64,000 nucleotides of DNA. Origin: Streptomyces sp. SLBN-31. Lineage in GTDB: Bacteria > Actinomycetota > Actinomycetes > Streptomycetales > Streptomycetaceae. The position numbers and the translations under genes are program-made. Shown here piece by piece: positions 17,653-24,037 of the stretch (position 1 is the stretch's first letter; each line of letters begins with the position of its first letter). A model generated the notes under the pieces. It was not told the origin of the DNA, did not search any database, and saw nothing but the letters and a program-made list of their open reading frames with translations. The DNA is taken from contig NZ_VFNC01000003.1 in NCBI RefSeq assembly GCF_006715395.1, forward strand, positions 1,263,761-1,327,760, written 5' to 3'.

Positions 17653-18816
17653 ATGGACGTCGGGCTCAAGCGCGAGCTGGAGCAGAAGGTCAGGGCCGGT
17701 GAGCGGCTGACCCGCGAGGACGGCATCGCGCTGTACGAGTCGGACGACCTGGCGTGGCTGGGCGGCCTCGCCCACGAGGTGCGCACGCGCAAGAACGGCG
17801 ACGTCGTCCATTTCAACGTCAACCGTCACCTCAACATGACGAACGTGTGCACCGCCTCGTGCGCCTACTGCTCGTTCCAGCGCAAGCCGGGCGAGAAGGA
17901 CGCGTACACGATGCGCATCGAGGAGGCCGTCAAGCTCGCCAAGGCGATGGAGAGCGAGAACCTCACCGAGCTGCACATCGTCAACGGTCTGCACCCGAAC
18001 CTGCCGTGGCGCTACTACCCGCGCTCGCTGCGGGAGCTGAAGGCCGCCCTGCCGAACGTGTCGCTGAAGGCCTTCACGGCCACGGAGATCCACCATTTCG
18101 AGACGATCTCCGGGCTGAGCGCGAGCGAGATCCTGGACGAGCTGATCGACGCCGGTCTGGAGTCCCTCACCGGCGGCGGCGCCGAGATCTTCGACTGGGA
18201 GGTCCGGCAGCACATCGTGGACCACCGCACCCACTGGGAGGACTGGTCCCGCATCCACCGGCTGGCGCACGAGAAGGGTCTGAAGACCCCGTGCACCATG
18301 CTCTACGGCCACATCGAGGAGCCGCGCCACCGCGTGGACCACGTGCTGCGCCTGCGTGAGCTGCAGGACGAGACCGGCGGTTTCCAGGTCTTCATCCCGC
18401 TGCGCTACCAGCACGACTTCGTGGACATGCAGGACGGCAAGATCCGCAACCGGCTGCAGGCGCGGACGCAGATGGCCACGGGCGCGGAGGCCCTGAAGAC
18501 CTTCGCGGTGTCGCGGCTGCTGTTCGACAACGTCCCGCACGTGAAGGTCTTCTGGGTCATGCACGGCGTGCAGACCGCGCAGCTGGCGTTGCAGCACGGT
18601 GCGGACGACATGGACGGCTCGGTCGTCGAGTACAAGATCACGCATGACGCGGACAACTACGGCACGCCGAACAAGCTGACCCGTGAGGATCTGCTGGATC
18701 TGATCCGGGACGCGGGCTTCCGGCCGGTGGAGCGGAACACTCGGTACGAGATCATCCGGGAGTACGACGGTCCCGACTCGGCGCGGAGGGAAGCGCCGCA
18801 GCCGATGCGGGTCTGA
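17653..18816 (+). CDS. mqnE: Aminofutalosine synthase (radical SAM)
   Basis: A 387-residue radical SAM enzyme that joins 3-(1-carboxyvinyl)oxybenzoate with S-adenosylmethionine to give aminodeoxyfutalosine, the second step of the futalosine pathway. The iron-sulfur motif is CTASCAYC (Cys66, Cys70, Cys73) preceded by HFNVNRHLNMTNVC. Later conserved stretches include ELHIVNGLHP, KAFTATEIHHF, SLTGGGAEIF and FIPLRYQHDF. Length fits MqnE. ATG 17653 follows an AAAGGTG site. The paralogue MqnC at 37410 shares the radical SAM layout. A Streptomyces interspersed repeat lies just downstream. Confidence 0.96.
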   Translation: MDVGLKRELEQKVRAGERLTREDGIALYESDDLAWLGGLAHEVRTRKNGDVVHFNVNRHLNMTNVCTASCAYCSFQRKPGEKDAYTMRIEEAVKLAKAMESENLTELHIVNGLHPNLPWRYYPRSLRELKAALPNVSLKAFTATEIHHFETISGLSASEILDELIDAGLESLTGGGAEIFDWEVRQHIVDHRTHWEDWSRIHRLAHEKGLKTPCTMLYGHIEEPRHRVDHVLRLRELQDETGGFQVFIPLRYQHDFVDMQDGKIRNRLQARTQMATGAEALKTFAVSRLLFDNVPHVKVFWVMHGVQTAQLALQHGADDMDGSVVEYKITHDADNYGTPNKLTREDLLDLIRDAGFRPVERNTRYEIIREYDGPDSARREAPQPMRV

Positions 18817-18848
18817 ACCGGTTGTGCGGCGGGTGCGGGTGGGTGGGG

Positions 18849-18877
18849 GCTTGTCGCGCAGTTCCCCGCGCCCCTGA
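18849..18877. repeat. Copy of the Streptomyces CGCGCAGTTCCCCGCGCC interspersed repeat
   Basis: The core GTCGCGCAGTTCCCCGCG followed by CCCCTGAGG matches a short GC-rich motif that I know as very frequent between genes in Streptomyces genomes. It sits between mqnE and udgX, ending 18 bases before the udgX ATG. Its function is unknown. Confidence 0.7.
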
Positions 18878-18895
18878 GGGGGGTACCCGCACCGT

Positions 18896-19543
18896 ATGGC
18901 TGACAAGGCCCCCGAGGATGCGTACACCGCAGAGCCCTTCGTTCCTGAGCGGGGTGGGCTGCCGGCCCTCCGGCGGGCCGCCGCTGAATGCCGGGGCTGC
19001 CCCCTGTACCGCGACGCCACCCAGACCGTCTTCGGGGAGGGTGACGCCCACGCGCGGGTGATGCTCGTGGGGGAGCAGCCCGGGGACCAGGAGGACCGGC
19101 AGGGGAGGCCCTTCGTGGGGCCCGCCGGGAAGCTTCTGGACCGGGCGCTCGCCGAGGCCGGGATCGATCCGGGCGAGGCGTATGTCACCAACGCCGTGAA
19201 GCACTTCAAGTTCACGCAGGCCGAGCCGCGCAAACGGCGCATTCACAAGGCGCCGTCCCTGCGGGAGATGACGGCGTGCGGGCCGTGGCTCGCCGCCGAG
19301 CTGGCCGTCGTCGAGCCGGAGCTGATCGTGGTCCTCGGCGCCACCGCCGGCAAGGCGCTGCTCGGTTCCTCGTTCCGGGTCACGCAGGTGCGCGGGACCG
19401 TGCTGGAGGAGGAGATTCACGGGCGCAGGGAGCGGCTGGTGCCCACCGTTCACCCGTCGTCCGTGCTGCGCGCGGACGATCGGGAGTCGGCCTACCACGG
19501 GCTTCTGTCCGATCTGAAAGTGGCGGCGCGCGTCCTGGCGTAA
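18896..19543 (+). CDS. udgX: UdgX, uracil-DNA-binding uracil-DNA glycosylase family protein
   Basis: A 215-residue member of the uracil-DNA glycosylase superfamily. Motif A reads GEQPGDQEDRQGRPFVGPAG and the C-terminal motif is VPTVHPSSVLR. The diagnostic UdgX insertion KRRIH is present at residues 113-117; in Mycobacterium smegmatis UdgX the equivalent histidine (His109) forms a covalent bond with the abasic site after uracil removal. Three cysteines (Cys32, Cys35, Cys128) could contribute to the iron-sulfur cluster. It probably acts in DNA repair or protection as a suicide-type binder. The ATG at 18896 has no clear ribosome site, and a TACCCG box lies 6 bases before it. Confidence 0.9.
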   Translation: MADKAPEDAYTAEPFVPERGGLPALRRAAAECRGCPLYRDATQTVFGEGDAHARVMLVGEQPGDQEDRQGRPFVGPAGKLLDRALAEAGIDPGEAYVTNAVKHFKFTQAEPRKRRIHKAPSLREMTACGPWLAAELAVVEPELIVVLGATAGKALLGSSFRVTQVRGTVLEEEIHGRRERLVPTVHPSSVLRADDRESAYHGLLSDLKVAARVLA

Positions 19544-19547
19544 GGGC

Positions 19548-19553
19548 TACGAT
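19548..19553 (+). promoter_or_regulatory. Probable -10 box of the GNAT gene (leaderless)
   Basis: TACGAT, 6 bases before the GTG at 19560 and only 4 bases after the udgX stop. No ribosome site is visible. Confidence 0.45.
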
Positions 19554-19559
19554 GCTGGG

Positions 19560-20084
19560 GTGTCCCTTACTTTCACTCTCGACCCCGCTGTCACTCCCGA
19601 CCTGCGCGACGGCATCCTCGGCCTGTGGACGGACGTGTCCAACGCCGGCGGCTCCGTCGGGTTCGTGCCGCCCGTGACGGCGGAGGTGATCCGGCCGGAC
19701 CTGGTCAAGCACCTGGTCGCGATGGCGGAGGGCCGCACCCGGCTGCTCGTCGGGCACGACGCGGACGGGCGGGTCGCCGCGACGGCCTTCCTCACCCACA
19801 ACACGCACCGGCTGATGGCGCACTGGCTGTGGCTCTACACGGTGATGGTGCACCCCCGCCACCAGGGCAGGGGCTACGGCCGCGACCTGCTCGCCGCCGC
19901 CGAGGGCGCGGCCCGCGGGCTCGACGGCATCGAGGCGATCCGGCTCACCTGCCGGGGCGGCCTCGGCCTGGAGCGGTTCTACGGCTCCTGCGGCTACAAG
20001 GAGGTCGGTCGCGTCCCCGGCGCGATCCGTGTGGCGCCCGGCGACGACCGCGACGACATCATCATGCTGCTGCCGCTCGGCTGA
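19560..20084 (+). CDS. GNAT family N-acetyltransferase
   Basis: A 174-residue acetyltransferase of the GNAT fold. The acetyl-CoA binding motif A is VMVHPRHQGRGYGRDLLAAAEG (about 98-119), followed by a C-terminal ERFYGSCGYKEVGRVPGAIR motif. The N-terminal half (RDGILGLWTDVSNAGGSVGF, VAMAEGRTRLLVGHDADGR) resembles small actinobacterial GNATs of unknown substrate. GTG 19560 starts 16 bases after udgX and appears to be expressed from its own -10 box without a leader. No further functional clue comes from the neighbours. Confidence 0.85.
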   Translation: MSLTFTLDPAVTPDLRDGILGLWTDVSNAGGSVGFVPPVTAEVIRPDLVKHLVAMAEGRTRLLVGHDADGRVAATAFLTHNTHRLMAHWLWLYTVMVHPRHQGRGYGRDLLAAAEGAARGLDGIEAIRLTCRGGLGLERFYGSCGYKEVGRVPGAIRVAPGDDRDDIIMLLPLG

Positions 20085-20174
20085 GGCCCCGCCCGCAAGA
20101 TCGGGACCCGGACGTGCTTCACTGGACGGTGCCCTTTGGGAATGTTCGTACCGTTGACGGAAGAGTGGATTGAG

Positions 20175-20483
20175 ATGCTCCGCTACACGCTGATGCGCCT
20201 CGGGGTCTTCGCGGGCTGCTTCGTGGTCGTCTGGGGCCTCGTCTACACCGGCATCGTCCCGCGCGGCTTCGGCGCCTCCAACGGCATCTGGATGGTCCTG
20301 CTCGCCCTGGTGCTCTCGGCCCCGATCAGCTTCGTCGTGCTGCGCAAGGAGCGGGACCGGGCCTCGGCGAAGGTCGTCGCGCGGGTCGACCGGATGAAGG
20401 CCAACCTCGAGGCGAACGCGTCCCAGGAGGACGAGGCCGACGACGCCGCCCGCGCGCAGGGCCAGGCTCCCCAGGCTTCCTAG
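20175..20483 (+). CDS. DUF4229 small membrane protein
   Basis: A 102-residue protein with two transmembrane segments (LRYTLMRLGVFAGCFVVVWGL and GIWMVLLALVLSAPISFVVL), the DUF4229 layout found throughout actinobacteria, followed by a charged cytoplasmic tail (RKERDRASAKVVARVDRMKA) and an acidic Ala/Gln end. The function is unknown. The ATG at 20175 is chosen because GGAAGAG lies about ten bases before it and the family begins with this sequence; a TTG at 20136 and ATG at 20142 in frame would add 11 to 13 residues with no support. In Streptomyces this gene commonly lies in the menaquinone region. Confidence 0.8.
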   Translation: MLRYTLMRLGVFAGCFVVVWGLVYTGIVPRGFGASNGIWMVLLALVLSAPISFVVLRKERDRASAKVVARVDRMKANLEANASQEDEADDAARAQGQAPQAS

Positions 20484-20533
20484 CTTCACGCCCTGGCGGC
20501 CACGCGAGGGGTCACGGCCGCCCGTTCGCAACT

Positions 20534-20539
20534 TAGTCT
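20534..20539 (+). promoter_or_regulatory. Probable -10 box of the TetR gene (leaderless)
   Basis: TAGTCT ends 7 bases before the ATG at 20547; no Shine-Dalgarno sequence is present. Confidence 0.45.
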
Positions 20540-20546
20540 GTGCCTC

Positions 20547-21218
20547 ATGGGTGCGGTGAAGACCAAGCGGATGCCACGGGCGGTTCGGGAACAGCAGATG
20601 CTGGACGCCGCCGTGCGGATCTTCGGGCAGCGCGGATACATGGCCGCGTCGATGGACGAGATCGCCGAACTGGCGGGCGTGTCCAAGCCGTTGGTCTACC
20701 TCTACCTGAATTCGAAGGAAGACCTCTTCACCGCCTGCATCCGGCGGGAGGCCAAGGCGCTCGTCGAGGCGGTGCGCGGCGGCGTGCGGCCGGGGCTTCC
20801 CGCCGACCGCCAACTCTGGGAAGGGCTGCGGGCGTTCTTCACGCACACCGGCCACAACCCGGACGGCTGGGCGGTGCTGCACCTCCAGGCGCGCACGCGC
20901 GAGCCGTTCGCGGCCGAGGTGACGGCGATGCGCGAGGAGATCGTCGCGTTCGTCACCGAGCTGATCGTGGTCGCGGCCAGGGACGCCCACCGCAATCCCG
21001 ACCTGCCCGAGCGCGAGGTCGCCGGTCTCGCCGAGGCCCTGGTCGGGGCCGCCGAGTCCCTCGCCGCCTGGGCCAACGCGACCCCCGGCGTCAGCGCGCG
21101 ACAGGCGGCGGCGACGCTGATGAACTTCGCCTGGGCCGGCCTCGGCAACCTCATGGACGGCCGGTCCTGGTCGCCCCCGCAGGAGGTGCCGGAGGCCGCC
21201 GGGCCCCGCCCGGCATGA
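20547..21218 (+). CDS. TetR/AcrR family transcriptional regulator
   Basis: A 223-residue regulator with a canonical TetR N-terminal helix-turn-helix: REQQMLDAAVRIFGQRGYMA, then MDEIAELAGVSKPLVYLYLNSKEDLFTACI. The C-terminal ligand domain carries NPDGWAVLHLQARTREPFA and a late RQAAATLMNFAWAGLGNL. The ligand is unknown. The nearest plausible targets are the SLIGG-repeat gene immediately downstream and the lipid-metabolism genes fabG4-like/maoC; tandem TTAC...GTAA palindromes before the fabG4-like gene could be its operator. That link is inference only. ATG 20547 fits a leaderless transcript. Confidence 0.93.
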   Translation: MGAVKTKRMPRAVREQQMLDAAVRIFGQRGYMAASMDEIAELAGVSKPLVYLYLNSKEDLFTACIRREAKALVEAVRGGVRPGLPADRQLWEGLRAFFTHTGHNPDGWAVLHLQARTREPFAAEVTAMREEIVAFVTELIVVAARDAHRNPDLPEREVAGLAEALVGAAESLAAWANATPGVSARQAAATLMNFAWAGLGNLMDGRSWSPPQEVPEAAGPRPA

Positions 21219-21228
21219 CAACTGTCAT
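21215..21228. promoter_or_regulatory. Perfect palindrome ATGACAACTGTCAT before the SLIGG-repeat gene
   Basis: ATGACA and TGTCAT half-sites separated by AC. It overlaps the TetR stop codon and lies about 48 bases before the -10 box of the next gene. ATGACA-N2-TGTCAT-like sites are bound by several response regulators of the DesR/LiaR type, but the binder here is unknown. Confidence 0.5.
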
Positions 21229-21275
21229 CCCCAAGGGCGGACGGCGGACACTGGGGGAGCGCGAACCCCCGCCCG

Positions 21276-21281
21276 TACCTT
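21276..21281 (+). promoter_or_regulatory. Probable -10 box of the SLIGG-repeat gene (leaderless)
   Basis: TACCTT ends 7 bases before the ATG at 21289, which favours that start over the GTG at 21283. Confidence 0.45.
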
Positions 21282-21288
21282 CGTGGGC

Positions 21289-21642
21289 ATGACGAAGACC
21301 AGTGGCGAGGACCCGCGGAAGACCGACGTCAAGGTGAGCCTCATCGGCGGTCACCGCCTCGGCGGCGAGACCCTGCACGAGCGCACCCTGACCGCCTCCC
21401 TCATCGGCGGCGCCGACATCGACCTGACCGACGTCGACATCCCGGACGGCGCCGAACTGCGCATCACCAAGCTCAGCCTGATCGGCGGCGTCAGCCTCAG
21501 GGTCCGCCCCGACGTCCGCGTCGAGGTGCACGGCATCCGCCTCGGCGGGGTGAAGGACGACGGCCCGAGCGAACCGGGCGGTCCGACCGTCCGCATCGAC
21601 GCCTGGGGTCTGCTGGGCGGGGTCAGCGTCCGTCGGTCGTGA
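21289..21642 (+). CDS. Short SLIGG-repeat protein (LiaF/cell-wall-stress-response C-terminal-like)
   Basis: A 117-residue protein made almost wholly of five degenerate repeats of a strand-turn unit: KVSLIGGHRLGG, TASLIGGADIDL, KLSLIGGVSLRV, GIRLGGVKDD and GLLGGVSVRR. This is the pattern of the beta-helical C-terminal domain of LiaF and DUF1707 proteins, but without the usual membrane part. No signal peptide or helix is seen, so it is likely cytoplasmic. The 3' end overlaps the convergent maoC gene by 20 bases. The palindrome upstream suggests specific regulation. Confidence 0.7.
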   Translation: MTKTSGEDPRKTDVKVSLIGGHRLGGETLHERTLTASLIGGADIDLTDVDIPDGAELRITKLSLIGGVSLRVRPDVRVEVHGIRLGGVKDDGPSEPGGPTVRIDAWGLLGGVSVRRS

Positions 21643-22471
21643 GGTCCTCCACGGCGCCGCTCACATGCAGCCGGCCGCCGTCGCCGATCAGTTCGAAACG
21701 CCCGTCCCGCGCCGCGTACGTCACCGTGCCCGGCAGCAGCACCGGCGCCCTGAACTCGGCCCGCACCCGGACGCGTTGGGGCGCGCCGTGCGCGGCGAGG
21801 CAGCGGGCCACCGTCCACATGCCGTGGGCGATGGCACGCGGGAAGCCGAACAGGCGGGCGGTGAGCGGGTGCAGGTGGATCGGGTTGCGGTCGCCGGACG
21901 CGGCGCCGTAGCGCCGTCCGATGTCGGCGGCCAGCCGCCACTCGGCGACCTCCGGCAGGGCCTCCCGCTCGCCCCTGGGCGTCTCACCGGCCGATTGGGT
22001 GCGGTGCCGGGCCAGATAGGTGCTCCGCGACTCCCAGACCGGCTCCCCGCCGGCCCGCACCTCGGTGATCACCGTGGCCTCGGTGCCGCGCCGGTGCGGC
22101 TCCAGTCCGCCGACGTACACGGCGAGTTCGTACTCCCCGGTCGCGGGCAGCGCGCGGTGCCGGGTGATCTCGATGGAGGTGTGGACGAGGCCGAGCAGCG
22201 GCAGCGGGAAGCCCCGGTCGCTCATCAGGCGCATGGCCAGCGGGAAGCCCAGTATGTGCGGATAGGTCGGCGGCAGCGCGTCCTCGCCGGTGGCGAAGCC
22301 GCAGACCCGCTCGTAGGCCGCCAGGTGTGCCAGGTCGATGCGCAGGGTGGGCAGCACGAGCCGGTCGTGGGGGAAGTCGGCGTCCGGGCGGGGGCGTTTG
22401 AAGGGGGAGAGCAGGGCGCCGCGGGCCAGCAGCGGGGCGAGGGCGGGGGGCTGGGCGAGGACGACGGACAT
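21623..22471 (-). CDS. MaoC family (R)-enoyl-CoA hydratase/dehydratase
   Basis: A 282-residue double hot-dog protein. The C-terminal half carries the hydratase-2 signature YGAASGDRNPIHLHPLTARLFGF with catalytic Asp and His, then AIAHGMWTVARCLAAHG. The N-terminal half is a degenerate hot-dog. It resembles mycobacterial HtdX-type dehydratases, which are paired with FabG4. That pairing is repeated here: the ATG at 22471 shares its first base with the stop of the fabG4-like gene. The two probably perform reduction and dehydration of 3-oxoacyl intermediates in fatty-acid elongation or polyhydroxyalkanoate-like metabolism. No upstream ribosome site is needed given the coupling. Confidence 0.85.
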   Translation of the reverse strand: MSVVLAQPPALAPLLARGALLSPFKRPRPDADFPHDRLVLPTLRIDLAHLAAYERVCGFATGEDALPPTYPHILGFPLAMRLMSDRGFPLPLLGLVHTSIEITRHRALPATGEYELAVYVGGLEPHRRGTEATVITEVRAGGEPVWESRSTYLARHRTQSAGETPRGEREALPEVAEWRLAADIGRRYGAASGDRNPIHLHPLTARLFGFPRAIAHGMWTVARCLAAHGAPQRVRVRAEFRAPVLLPGTVTYAARDGRFELIGDGGRLHVSGAVEDLTTDGR

Positions 22472-23772
22472 CACGCCCCCAGCAGGCTCTGGCCGCAGAC
22501 CCGTACGACCTGGCCGTTGACCGCGCCCGAGCCCGGGTGCGCGAGCCACGCCGTGGTCTCGGCGACATCGGCCGGCAGACCGCCCTGCGCGAGGGAGTTC
22601 ATCCGGCGGCCGGCCTCGCGGATGAACAGCGGGACCGCGGCCGTCATCTTCGTCTCGATGAACCCGGGCGCCACCGCGTTGACCGTCACCCCGTGCTCGG
22701 CGAGGGCGCGCGGCGCCAGCGAGCGGACCAGCCCGACGATCCCGGCCTTGCTCGCGCCGTAGTTGGTCTGCCCGGCGTTCCCGGCCAGGCCGGCGATGGA
22801 CGCGGTGGCGACGATCCGCCCGCCGGCCCTGAGCGTCCCCTCCTTCAGCAGGGCGTCCGTCGTGCGCAGCACGCTCGCCAGATTGACGTCGAGGACCGAA
22901 CTCCAGCTCTCGGCCGCCATGTTGACCAGCCGGCGGTCCCGGGTGATCCCCGCGTTGTGGACGAGGACGTCCAGCCCGTCCGGGAGTGCGGCGGCGATCC
23001 GCTCACCCGCGTCGGCGGCCGTGATGTCGAGCGCGAGCGCGCTGCCGCCGAGGCGGGCCGCGACGCGCGCCGCGTCCTCCTCGGCCTGCGGCACGTCCAG
23101 TACGACCACCCGGGCGCCGTCCCTGGCCAGCGTCTCGGCGACCGCCTCGCCGATGCCGCGGGCGCCGCCGGTGACCAGGGCGGTGCGGCCGGCGAGGGGA
23201 CGGTCCAGGCCGGCGTCCGGCTGCTCGCCGGCCCCGACGGCGATGACCTGTCCGCTGACGTAGGCGGACTTGGGGGAGAGCAGGAAACGCAGCGTCGACT
23301 CGGCGGCCGCGGCGTCCGTCAGGCGCACCAGGTTCACCGTCCGCCCGCGGCCGATCTCCTTGCCGAGCGAGCGCACGAACCCCTCCAACGCCTGTTGCGC
23401 GGCGGCCTGGTGGTGGTCGGCGGGGTCGAGGGGCGCGCCCAGGACGACGATCCGGCCGCTCGCCGCGACGGACCGCACCACGGGGTGCAGGGCCGCGTGC
23501 ACCTCGGCGAGCGTGTCGACGTCCCGGACACCGGAGGCGTCGAGGACGACGGCGGCCGGGGCGTCGGCCAACCTGGCTGTGGGTCCCGTACGGGCGAGGA
23601 CGGGTTCGAGGCCGAGGCCGGACCGGCCCGCGGTGAGGTGGAGCAGGCCGCCTTCGAGCGCGGGGCGCTCGGGGGACCAGCGCAGCAGCGGCGCCGGTTG
23701 CGGCAGTCCGAGTCTGCGGGTCAGGAAGCGGCCGGCGGCGGTGTCGGCGAAGCGCAGATAGCGGTCGGCCAT
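22471..23772 (-). CDS. Long-form 3-oxoacyl-ACP/CoA reductase (FabG4-like)
   Basis: A 433-residue SDR protein about 190 residues longer than ordinary FabG. The N-terminal ~200 residues are a degenerate Rossmann-like domain (VVLDASGVRDVDTLAEVHAA). The catalytic domain has TALVTGGARGIGEAVAETLA, HNAGITRDRRLVNM and the Ser-Tyr-Lys triad in TASIAGLAGNAGQTNYGASKAG. This layout matches mycobacterial FabG4, a reductase of 3-oxoacyl-CoA. ATG 23772 is preferred because GGGAG lies six bases before it; an ATG at 23778 touches the ribosome site. It is the first gene of a leftward pair with maoC and has tandem palindromes 26 to 54 bases upstream. Confidence 0.9.
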   Translation of the reverse strand: MADRYLRFADTAAGRFLTRRLGLPQPAPLLRWSPERPALEGGLLHLTAGRSGLGLEPVLARTGPTARLADAPAAVVLDASGVRDVDTLAEVHAALHPVVRSVAASGRIVVLGAPLDPADHHQAAAQQALEGFVRSLGKEIGRGRTVNLVRLTDAAAAESTLRFLLSPKSAYVSGQVIAVGAGEQPDAGLDRPLAGRTALVTGGARGIGEAVAETLARDGARVVVLDVPQAEEDAARVAARLGGSALALDITAADAGERIAAALPDGLDVLVHNAGITRDRRLVNMAAESWSSVLDVNLASVLRTTDALLKEGTLRAGGRIVATASIAGLAGNAGQTNYGASKAGIVGLVRSLAPRALAEHGVTVNAVAPGFIETKMTAAVPLFIREAGRRMNSLAQGGLPADVAETTAWLAHPGSGAVNGQVVRVCGQSLLGA

Positions 23773-23797
23773 GTCCATCTCCCATGCGAAAGCCTTC

Positions 23798-23826
23798 TTA
23801 CTCCAGAGTCAGGTTACCCGAGGTAA
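23798..23826. promoter_or_regulatory. Tandem TTAC palindromes in the fabG4/acyl-CoA synthetase divergent region
   Basis: TTACTC-CA-GAGTCA (23798-23811, one mismatch from perfect) and TTACC-CGA-GGTAA (23814-23826, perfect arms) lie two bases apart, 26 bases before the fabG4-like start. The form and spacing suit a TetR-type operator occupied by two dimers. The rest of the 265-base gap to 24038 shows no gene. Confidence 0.5.
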
Positions 23827-24037
23827 GGCGAGGTCAGGAGGTGAAAATTGTTCAACATACCCCCTGGTAACGTCTGATCGGCGAGAAAAGCGACGACACT
23901 GCACATCCCCGACGCACCCCCGCCGCCGGACCATCGCCGAACCCTCACCGCGCCCTCACGCGAGAGCCGTACGATCGCCTCTCCCCACCTGCGGCAACTC
24001 CCCCGCAGGGCAACTCCGTTGACCACTGGAGTCGCCC

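Noticed and set aside
20136..20174. Upstream TTG/ATG starts for the DUF4229 gene
   Set aside because: No ribosome site at either, and family similarity begins at the ATG at 20175 with GGAAGAG before it.
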